Shown here piece by piece: positions 43,760-54,200 of a stretch of DNA of 64,000 nucleotides. The stretch's first letter is position 1, and every line of letters begins with the position of its first letter. The notes under the pieces were generated by a model, which had not been told where the DNA came from, ran no database searches, and was given only the letters and a program-made list of their open reading frames with translations. A program made the translations under genes and the position numbers. The DNA comes from JAEYZM01 sp943372195 (GTDB lineage Bacteria; Bacteroidota; Bacteroidia; Sphingobacteriales; Sphingobacteriaceae), in the NCBI GenBank assembly GCA_943372195.1, contig CALRXS010000010.1:1-64000 (forward strand), read 5' to 3'.

Positions 43760-44771
43760 GAAGATAATAGAAGATATACAAAACAGAAAGTTCAAGCCCA
43801 TCTATTTTTTACAGGGGGAAGAAAGTTATTATATAGATCTAATTTCAGATGCTCTTGAAAAACATGTTTTGTCAGAAGCAGAAAAAGGATTTAATCAAAC
43901 GGTTTTATACGGCAAAGACACTGATTTAATGACCATATTAAGTTCAGCAAAACGCTTTCCGATGATGTCTGAATATCAATTGATAATCGTAAAAGAGGCG
44001 CAAAATATAAAATTCGCAAAAGGTGATGCTAAAGAACTTGAAGTATTCAATGCATATGTTGAAAATCCGCTAAAGAGTACCATTTTAGTTTTTTGTCATA
44101 AATATGGCACATTAGATAAGCGTTTGAAATTAGCTAAGTCGATAGAGAAATCAGGACTTCTGGTAGATTTCAAAAAAATGTATGAGAATAAAGTACCTGA
44201 ATGGGTGGTAATTTATTTGAAACAAAAAGGTTTTATGGTTGATTCAAAAGCAGCCTTTTTGGTTGCCGAATTTTTAGGGAACGACCTTTCTAAAATCACC
44301 AATGAACTTGATAAACTTTGTATCAATGTAGATAAATCAAAGGCCATTACAGTTGATGATATTGAGAAGAATATAGGCATTAGCAAAGATTATAATACCT
44401 TTGAATTAACTTCTGCACTAGCGAAAAGAGATGTTCTTAAATCGAATAAAATAATTGACTATTTCTCGCAAAATAAAAAAGACCATTCGATTGTCATGAT
44501 AATAGGTTTACTCAATACTTATTTTTCAAAAATATTTAGCATTCATTTTTTAGCAGATAAATCTTCAGCAAGCATAGCATCAAATCTTAAAATAGCTCCA
44601 TTCATCGCACCTGAATATTTAAGCGCCTCAAAAATTTATAACATTGACAAAACTTGTCAAGTCATTAATTTGTTAAGAGAATACGATTTGAAATCAAAAG
44701 GTGTTGATAACACTGGTAATACAGATGAAGGGGAGTTGTTGAAGGAGCTAGTGTGGAAGATACTGCATTAG
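43749..44771 (+). CDS. holA: DNA polymerase III subunit delta
   Basis: Clamp-loader subunit of 340 residues that opens the sliding clamp. An N-terminal AAA+-like domain (about 1-140) has PIYFLQGEESYYIDLISDAL and FPMMSEYQLIIVKEAQNIK. The middle helical domain contains FLGNDLSKITNELDKLCIN, and the C-terminal part includes FELTSALAKRDVLKSNKII. It lacks a functional Walker A, as expected for delta. It overlaps the HsdR-N gene by 11 bp. A heptamer-repeat spacer begins at its stop. Confidence 0.93.
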   Translation: MTPEKIIEDIQNRKFKPIYFLQGEESYYIDLISDALEKHVLSEAEKGFNQTVLYGKDTDLMTILSSAKRFPMMSEYQLIIVKEAQNIKFAKGDAKELEVFNAYVENPLKSTILVFCHKYGTLDKRLKLAKSIEKSGLLVDFKKMYENKVPEWVVIYLKQKGFMVDSKAAFLVAEFLGNDLSKITNELDKLCINVDKSKAITVDDIEKNIGISKDYNTFELTSALAKRDVLKSNKIIDYFSQNKKDHSIVMIIGLLNTYFSKIFSIHFLADKSSASIASNLKIAPFIAPEYLSASKIYNIDKTCQVINLLREYDLKSKGVDNTGNTDEGELLKELVWKILH

Positions 44772-44868
44772 TATTACTATACTACTATAGTACTTAAGTA
44801 GCTAGTAGCTAGTAGCTAGAATGTTGAAGATAGCAAATCAGAATACGGAATACATAATACTGAATACG
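44771..44868. repeat. Array of fourteen 7-bp units between holA and the EVE gene
   Basis: The spacer keeps a 7-bp period throughout: units include TAGCTAG three times in a row (44799-44819) and GAATACG, GAATACA, TAATACT, GAATACG (44841-44868), which lie in the same phase, with less regular units between and before. It begins at the last base of the holA stop and ends 3 bp before the EVE ATG. The units differ in sequence from those at 38565 but share the period. Confidence 0.75.
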
Positions 44869-44871
44869 AAT

Positions 44872-45282
44872 ATGAGACATTGGTTAGTAAAATCAGAACC
44901 TTTTAAATACTCTTGGGAGCAATTTCAAAAAGACAAGAAAACATTTTGGGATGGGGTAAGAAATTACCAAGCAAGAAATAATTTAAGAGAGATGCAGAAA
45001 GGTGATCTTGTGATGTTTTACCATAGCAATGAAGGTAAAGAAATTGTAGGTATTGCAAAAGTTGTCAAAGAGTTTTATCAAGACCCTACTACCGATGATA
45101 CGAATTGGGTAGTGGTAGATTTAGCTCCTTTCAAGAAATTAAAAAGTACTGTCACTTTAGAAACTATTAAAGCTGATAAGCAATTACAAAATATTGCCTT
45201 GGTTAAACAAGGACGATTGTCTGTGATGCCTTTAAAAGCTGAGGAGTTCGATAGAATCATTGAATTAAGTGAGGGTAAATAA
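44872..45282 (+). CDS. EVE-domain protein
   Basis: PUA-like EVE-domain protein of 136 residues, from the ATG at 44872 (MRHWLVKSEPFKYSWEQF). An in-frame ATG at 44821 would translate part of the heptamer array and is rejected. The signature KTFWDGVRNYQARNNLREMQKGD and the later FYHSNEGKEIVGIAKV are present, and the ligand pocket lies in MRHWLVKSEP. EVE domains bind modified nucleobases in DNA or RNA. Its stop and that of the giant gene lie within one palindrome (45268-45297). Confidence 0.92.
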   Translation: MRHWLVKSEPFKYSWEQFQKDKKTFWDGVRNYQARNNLREMQKGDLVMFYHSNEGKEIVGIAKVVKEFYQDPTTDDTNWVVVDLAPFKKLKSTVTLETIKADKQLQNIALVKQGRLSVMPLKAEEFDRIIELSEGK

Positions 45283-45297
45283 TTTATTTACCTCACT
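45268..45297. terminator. Palindromic terminator-like hairpin across two convergent stop codons
   Basis: AGTGAG and GTAAAT face ATTTAC and CTCACT with one bulged G and an AT loop. The structure covers the last codons and stop of the EVE gene and the last codons and stop of the giant gene, which are only 5 bp apart. T-rich runs are short, so terminator function is inferred. Confidence 0.6.
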
Positions 45298-48200
45298 AAA
45301 TTCACAATGTCTGTTTTCTTATAATCTAGATTGTCTTCACCTATAGCTATTATGTGATATACGTAAGCACCTACTTGGCATTCTCTACCTTCATGAGTTC
45401 CATCCCATTCAAAATTCGGATCTGTTGAAGTATAAATTATTTGCCCCCATCTATTAAAAATCACAATCTTAAAGTTTCTTAAATTACGTTCGTAAATCTT
45501 GAAATTATCGTTAATGCCATCACCATTAGGGGTGAAGATCTGCGGACTATTAATATTACTAATTACTTCTAATGTAAATGGTCTGCTGAAATAACTTATA
45601 CAACCTGTAACAGTATCAGTAACTCTTAATTGAACTTGATAAGTACCTGCTTCAATATATTCATGAATTGGGTTAGCTACGGTATCTGTATTTCCATCTC
45701 CAAAGTCCCATAGATATTCTGCATTTAAAATACTTGATAAGTTCTGTAAATACAATGTATCAAATGGGTAAATTAATTTTGATTCTGGTGCATTAATGAA
45801 ATTGAAATCTGCAATTGGGTCATCAAATGCTGTAACCGTTGTAGTAATTGTATCTGTACACGTTCCATTATTTAAGATGTACTTGATTGTATAAACTCCT
45901 GGTGTATCAAAATTAAATTGTCCTGATCTTGTAAATAATGTATCGGTTTGATTCACTATCCATTGATGTGTTAAAGCTCCTGTGTTTGCAGAGTTTGCAT
46001 CAAAATTAATTGTTAATGGTGCACAACCTTGTGCATTTAATGGTTGAACCACTGAAGCTAGTAGAGGAGTATAGTTGAATAAAAATGTATCCCTTACCTC
46101 ACATCCTAAATTACCTGTTTCGATTAATACTAGTGTTCCTGAACCATTCCATTCTACTTGAACATCATTTGTATTTTGACCACTTAGAATTTGACCATTT
46201 GTAATCTGCCAAGTATAAGTATTTCCTATATTTTGATTGACATTATAATTTTGAATAAATGCTGATGCATTACATACTGAATTTACTCCATTGATACTTG
46301 GCAATGTCATACCCACATTTGTAATAACTGTATTTATTACCGTGTCACAATTTCCAGCACTATTAGCAATCAATGTTAATGTACCTCCTGTGGCACCCCA
46401 GCTTACATTTACAGAATTCGAATTGTTTACTCCGATTATATTACCACCTGTTACTTGCCATAAGTATGTTTCACCTGCAGTACTAATCACACTGTAATTG
46501 ACAGTATCATCTAATAAACATACAGTAGTTTGTCCGCTAACATTTAAACTAGGCTTTGATACAAAATTAAATTGTACTGTGTCATTTATAAATGTACAAC
46601 CTGATATTGTTGATGGTCTTAATATTAAACTGAAACTACCATTTTGCTTTTCTGTTGATGTTGGTATGTAGATAGCATTTAGCGCTGAACTATCTGGTAA
46701 GAATACTCCATCACCTTCCCAATGACCCAAGCCTAAGCCTAATACATTTCCATTTAATTGTATTGAATCTGTGCTTAAACAAATTAAACTATCATTACCT
46801 GCTCTAGCCATTACTATAGTATCGACACCTATTACTTCTATAGTATCAAACTGTGGTATACAATCATTGATGTCTTGTATTCTTACTACATAGGTGCCAG
46901 GTTTTACAACTATACTTTGTGTGGTATCTCCTGTACTCCAGAAGTACCTAAATGGATTTGCACCGTTAGCACTTGCGAATAATGTAGTGGTTGAATCTCC
47001 ATAACATACATATCTATCTGCACCTCCATTTACTGTTGCTGATTGATAAAGTTCTATGTTCAATTCATCAAATTCTACTAAACATAAATTAGTATTATGA
47101 TCAGTACTGGTTAATCGAAGCGTTATATTACCTGCAGCAAAGTCAGCAGAACTTGGTTGATAAACTGCATTCAATGTTGTGTTATTAGGTAAGAATGTAC
47201 CTGTACCTGTGCTTGTCCAGATACCCGCACTCGCCCCATCTTCTACAACACCAGTTAATGTAACTATACCGCTATTGTCGCATACTGTAATATCCGGACC
47301 TGCGAAAACAGTTGGAGCTTCTGAGAAATTGATTATTAAATTTGATTCTGATGAATCACAACCTCCATTTTCTGTAGAAATTAATTTCAACTGTAAATTA
47401 TTCATGGCTGTATCAGCAGTTGACATTACATATACTGCATTCAATGTGGTATTGTTCGGTAGAAATACTCCCGAACCATTGCTTGTCCATATTCCACTAG
47501 TAGTTCCACCTGTCACTGATCCATTTAAATTAATATTGAAATTGTTTTTACAAACCAACATTGTATCACCTGCATCAACAAAAATAAATGGGGTGAAAAC
47601 AATTGTAATGGTATCACTCTCTGCTAAACATAAATTACTCGTATTGCCAGTAGAATTAATTACCAATTTCACTGTTCCGTTTAATTTATCTTGAGCACTT
47701 GGTATATAATTAGTTGTAAGATTATTGTTCGAAGGATTAAATGTTCCACTTCCTAAACTCATCCATTGACCAGTAATTGCGCCTTGTGTTATTTGCGCCG
47801 ATACTGTCACAGAATTTTCTGTAATACATGTTTCTATGGTATCGATTGCGACTATTAATGGAGAAGGGTTGATGATAATTCTTACTGAATCAGAAACCGG
47901 ATTGCAATTGAAACTTTGATGGTTAGTAGTTCTTAAGGTTAATAATACATTCCCAATACTTATGTCGGCAGTACTAGGTATGTAGATAGGGTTGAGAACG
48001 GTGTTGTTCGGACTAAACACCCCAGTGCCACTAGATGTCCAGATACCTGTACTCGCAGAACCTGTTATGTTTGAAGTAATATTTGCGCTTGCATTGTTTG
48101 CACAAACTTCTATTGTATCATCTAAAATATTTACGACAGGTAGTGTATTGATATTGATATTTATCGTATCAGCATTTGCTAAACACGAACCAGCACTATT

Positions 48201-51200
48201 ACCTGTACTTGTTAAAATGATTGATATATTACCCAATAATTTATCTGCATTACTTAAAATATATGTGCTATTTAAATTCGTATTGTTAGGCAAGAATTGT
48301 CCGCTGCCTGTACTCGACCAAATACCAGTTTGTGCACCTGCACTTATTTGCCCAATTAATGTTACAGTGTCTTTATTAAAACATGCAACAATATTATTTC
48401 CAGCATTGACTACAGGGGCATCACTAATTAAAACTCGTACAGTGTCAATGGTATTCAAACATCCGCCTACATTACCAATTGTTAATGTTAAAATCACATT
48501 ACCATTACTCGTATCGGAGTTTGATGGAACATATGTAGGGTTTGCAATAGTATTACTTGGTATAAATGATCCACTACCATTGGTTGTCCATAGTATACCA
48601 TTAGTAGTTCCAGCAATCGTAGGATTTAAAATTACATTTGCATTATTGGCACAAACTTCAACAGTGTCTTGTTGTGTAATATTTACAGTTGGCAAAATGC
48701 TTACAGTTAAACTATCTCTTATTGATGAACAAGTTCCATTGGTATTATCTGTTGACGTTAAAAATAATTTTACTGTACCTAATAAATTATCATTTACACC
48801 TAATTGATACAAGGCATTCAGAGCTGAATCATTCGGTATAAATATTCCATCTCCACTGCTCGTCCATCGACCCTTTGTAGCCCCTGCATTTACTATACCT
48901 GTTAAATTAACTGTTTGTTCATTTTCGCAGATTGATTGGTTCGCACCAGCATCAACAAATGGAGCAGGAGTAAAGGTGAATTGTATTTGATCACTATCAG
49001 GTTTACATGTACCAATATTTGTAGCAACTAAAGTTAAAATTACATTGCCAAATGTTAGATCTGCATTACTTGGTTGATAAATATTATTGATAGAATTTAT
49101 ACCTGATAAAAATGTTCCTGTACCACTTGTTTTCCAAGTGCCTGTCGTGGATCCGCCGCTAACACTTGCATTTAATGTGATGTTTGCATTGTTAACACAA
49201 GCAGTGCCACTGGTGCCGGCGTCGATGATGATATCTGGACTTATAAACACTCGCATAGTGTCTAAAGAATTTAAACACTGCGATGGTCCGTTTGTAGAGG
49301 TTAAGGTTAATAAAAGGCTATTCAACAATCTATCAGCTTGAGAGGGTATGTATCGAGCATTTAAAGTACTCGCATTAGGTGAAAACGATCCTGTACCAGA
49401 ACTCGTCCATATACCCGTTGTACTTGTTCCCGAAACGTTTCCATTTAATTGAATCGAATCAACATCAGCACATACTGTTTGGTTAATACTTGCATTAACT
49501 GTAGGTACTGGTAAATTTGTTACCACTAAAGTGTCAGAAATATTTATACAGTTTCCGGTATTTGTACTTCTTAATATTAGGCGGAAGTTTGCTAATAGAT
49601 AATCTGCTGCACTTGGTAAGTAATGTGCGTTGAGGGTGTTTGCGTTCGGACTAAACACACCACTACCGGTGCTTGTCCAAGTACCTGTTGTATTTGCACC
49701 CGATACATTGCCATTTAAATTTACTGAATCACCAACACAAATTTGTCGGTCTATACCTGCATTTACAATTGGTGAAGGAGTGATTAAAATTTGAACAGTA
49801 TCACTAACGATTAAACATGATGCTGTACCATGATCTATAGTTCTTAATACAATATTTACAAATCCTTTTGATATATCATTCGCACCAAGAGTATAATTTA
49901 CTCCAGCGAGCACAGAATCATTATTGAATGTACCATCCCCAGAAATTGTAGACCATTTTATTTTCGTAGCAGAACCACTTAAAGTACCTGCTAGTGAAAC
50001 TGCTTGAATATTATTCGCACAAATATTATTGAAGCTGGTAATGTTTACTAAAGGTGAAGCATTAAATGTTAATGTTGTTGTGTCGCGTACTGCTAAACAT
50101 GTTTGATTGGTATTACCTAATGAAGTTAAAATAAAATTGATTGATGGTAATAATAAATCTGCATTTGATGCAATATAATTTACAGTCAATGATGAATCAT
50201 GCGGTAAAAACTGTCCAGTACCTGTACTTGTCCAGCGACCTCTTGTTGCCCCTCCACTCACCGTTCCATTTAAAATTATATTTAAATTATTTGTACATGC
50301 CGTAATATTTGTACCAGCATTTACTACTGGTCGTGGGGTAATAGTGATTTGTACATAGTCAGTATCTTGAGAACAAGAACTAAGATTTGTTGATACTAAT
50401 GATAATATAACTGAACCTGCAGTTTCATCTGCTGCACTAGGTATATAGGTATTTGTTAAATTATTTACAGCATTCACAAATGTACCTGTACCATTGCTAG
50501 ACCATTGTGCAGTAGTTGCTGTGCCAGATAAACTACCTGTTAATCTTACACTATCATTATTTGCACAAACTGTTTGATTCGCTCCTGCATTGGCTACCGG
50601 TCCGGCACTGATCGTAATGTTTAATGTATCAATCACAACAGCACAAACATTAGTACTTGTTGCTGAATTTAATATTAACCTAACAGAACCATTTGATTTA
50701 TCATTAGCCGATAAAATATATTTAGCATTCAATGCATTTGTATTTGGTATAAAAGTACCAGTACCGGTACTTGACCATACACCTGAATTTATACTTCCAA
50801 CTACCGTGCTATTTAATTGTAAGGTGTCAGTTTGAAAACAAACAATTGTATCATTACCTGCATTAATTACTGGATCTAATTGTAATGTATAAATAACTGA
50901 ATCTACTACTGGGTCGCAAGTATTATTGGTATTGCCTGTAGATGTTAAATATAGTTTTACAGAGCCTGCTAATTTATCGGCAGCAGTTATTACATATTGT
51001 GCATTGAGTGTGTTTGCATTTGGCAAAAAAGTTCCTGCGCCACCTGCTTTTGTCCAGGTACCTGTTGTTGCACCTCCATTCACATTTCCATTCAACAATA
51101 ACAAAGTATTCGTTGAACATAAAGTGTCATTTAATCCCGCATCTACTACAGGTGCAGGTGTTACATTTATTGTGATGGATGCTGAATCTGCATTACATAC

Positions 51201-54200
51201 ACTTGCTGGTTTTGCTGAAACAAAACGAACATTAAATGTACCTGCTGCTAAATCTAATGGCCCCGGGGTATAAGTTGTGCTGAGTGATGATGCATTTGAA
51301 AAAACTCCATCACCATTTTTCTTCCATGTTCCTGAAGTAATAGAAGGGTCTGAGTTAGCCGCAAATGTAGCTGTTAATGATACAGTAGGTCTGTTCGCAC
51401 AAACGGTTCTGAGCGTCGGATTTACATCGACAATTACCCATCGTTCAATGGTTATCGTTTGGTTTGCACTTGCACCAATACATGTACCAGATGCTGGTAT
51501 AGTATTCGTAACTATGTATGTACCTGGTAAACTATTGTATAAATCTATTTCACCAGTATTTGCATTAATGAATTTCAAGTTTGCACTATTCGCAGTGAAT
51601 ATACCTGGTGTTCCGCCTGTAGGGTAGGTAGGAAATAAATTCGTTGAACTCTTACAAATATTTGTAGGTAAATTAAATACTGCATTTGGTGCAGTGTTAA
51701 TAATGTGTACAGTTGTTGTAGCACTATCCGGACATGGTCCGTTCGTTACAAATTTAACAACATATGTTCCTAATGTGCTTGTTAATACAGTAATTGCACC
51801 TGTTGTAGAATTCAAAACTAATCCTGCTGGAGTGCTTGTAAATACACCACCTGCACCCGTTGCTAAAATCGGTATGACAGGTGTATGTGCAGTCGGATCT
51901 GTTGTACAATAAGTAGCAGACGAATAAGTAAAACTCGCATCATCACTACTCGAAAATGTTACGCGCATTGTATCTGCATCGCCAATACATGTTCCGTTAT
52001 TTGTTGTATTTAAAATAAAATTAAGTCCAGTTAAGTTAGTATCTGTTGCACTCATCGTATACACCGCATTCAAAGTATTTGCATTCGGCGAAAAAGTTCC
52101 CGATCCATTCGTGATCCAAACTCCTGTTGTAGTACTACCACTCACCGAACCATTTAATTGTATAGTTGGTTTTATCTTACAAACGGGTTGATCTAATCCA
52201 GCATTTGCGATTGCTTCAGGTAAGATGGTTAATGTTAAACTATCTCTAACTGCATTACAAGTATTGTTCGTATTTCCGGTAGATGTTAATCTTAGACGGA
52301 TGGTACCGGCAAGTTTATCTGCAGCACTTGGTATGTATATGGCGTTGAGGGTGGTGTTGTTCGGACTAAATGTACCAGTGCCGGAGCTTGTCCAGATACC
52401 TGTACTCGCACCTGCTATTACCGAACCATTCAAACTCACATTAGCTGATACTGCACAAACAGTAATATTATTACCTGCATCTACAATTGGTGCAGGTGAA
52501 ATTGTTAAAGTAAATTGTGATGAATCTGCTCGACAAGACCCTAATGTATTTCCAGTAGTTTTTAATTTCAATACAACAAAGCCTTTCAATATATCTGCAG
52601 CACTAGGTGAGTAAGTTGCGTTGATGGTGTTGTTGTTCGGAATGAAATTACCTGAACCATCGCTGAACCATTCACCTGTTGAGGCTCCGCCTGAAACGCT
52701 AGCAGTAGCTAATGAAACACTTAAATTTCCATTTGCACAAATTGTTCTATTCGCACCTGCAAATGCTCGTGGAGCTGGAGTAAATGTTAAAGTTAATGCA
52801 TCATTTACTGAAATACATGTATTGTTTGTATTGCCTGTAGAAGTTAATGTAAGAGTTACTATACCTGCAGCTGTGTCAGCTAGACTCGGAACATATTGTG
52901 CATTCAGCGTTGAGTTATTTGGTAAGAAAATTCCAGTACCACTGCTTGTCCAAATACCTGTGCTGGCACCTGCTGCCACACTTCCGCCTAAAGTAATTGT
53001 GCCAATATTATTTTTACATCTTGTGATATCAACACCCGCATTTACTATAGGTGATGGAGTAATTGTTACAATGATTTGATCTAAGACTGCTAAACAATTT
53101 CCAGCTGTTGAACTGATTGTAAAAGTGACAGTTCCATTTGTGAGATCGAGTGCACTTGGGGTATAAATCGGATTTAAAGTATTGGTATTATTAAACGTTC
53201 CGGTACCATTGCTGGTCCAGAGAATTGTACCCGGACCATTTACAATATTTGCATTTAAATTGATTGTTGGATTGTTTCTACAAACGCTGAAATCGGCACC
53301 TGCATTGACGATGGGCACTGCAGTGAAACTTACTAATAAAGTATCACGAACAGTCACGCAAGTACCTGCTGTATTGCCTGTCGAACTTAGTACAATTAAT
53401 ACACTTCCATTATCAATATCTAAAGAACTTGGTGTATAAGTTGCAGTTGTTAAACTTGTCGCATTAGCAAATGTACCCGATCCATTTATGCTTGTCCAGA
53501 TGCCTGTAGTAGCACCTCCACTTACAGTACCCGATAAATTTACTAATGAATTATTAGCACATAATGTTTGATTTGCTCCTGCATTTACTATAGGTGCAGG
53601 TGTTATCGTTAATGTAAAACTGTCTACAACTGCTAAACATGTGCCTAATGAATTACCTGTCGATGTTAAATAAAATTTAATGCTAGTTAAATTTCTATCA
53701 GCAGTGCTAAGTGTATATGTTGTATTTAAACTACTGGTATTACTAATAGTTCCAGTACCATTTGCTGTTGACCAAATACCTGTAATTGCTCCGGATGTTA
53801 CTGTACCATTTAAGTTAATAATATTTGAAGCTCTGTTCGCGCAAATAGTTTGATTGATACCTGCATCAACAATAGGTGTAGGATTAATGGTTAATGTAAT
53901 TTGTGAACTAACAACTGTACAAGAATTTAATCCGTGATTTGTACTAGTAAAAGTTAGTGTAATAGAACCTGCAGTAATATCTGCGAGCGAGGGATCGTAA
54001 ATTGCATTCGTAACATTCACTGATGGTGAAAATGTACCTGTACCTGAACTCGTCCAGCTACCTGCACTTGCACCACCCGATACCGATGCATTTAATTGTA
54101 CACCTGAAGGAATATTATTTGCACAAACAGTAATATTTGTTCCAGCACTTACGATAGGAGCGGGAGTGAAATTTAAAATTATTGTATCACTGATTGCTGC

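Noticed and set aside
44821..44871. Upstream ATG extension of the EVE protein
   Set aside because: It would translate heptamer repeats into residues not seen in the family; the ATG at 44872 gives the conserved N-terminus.
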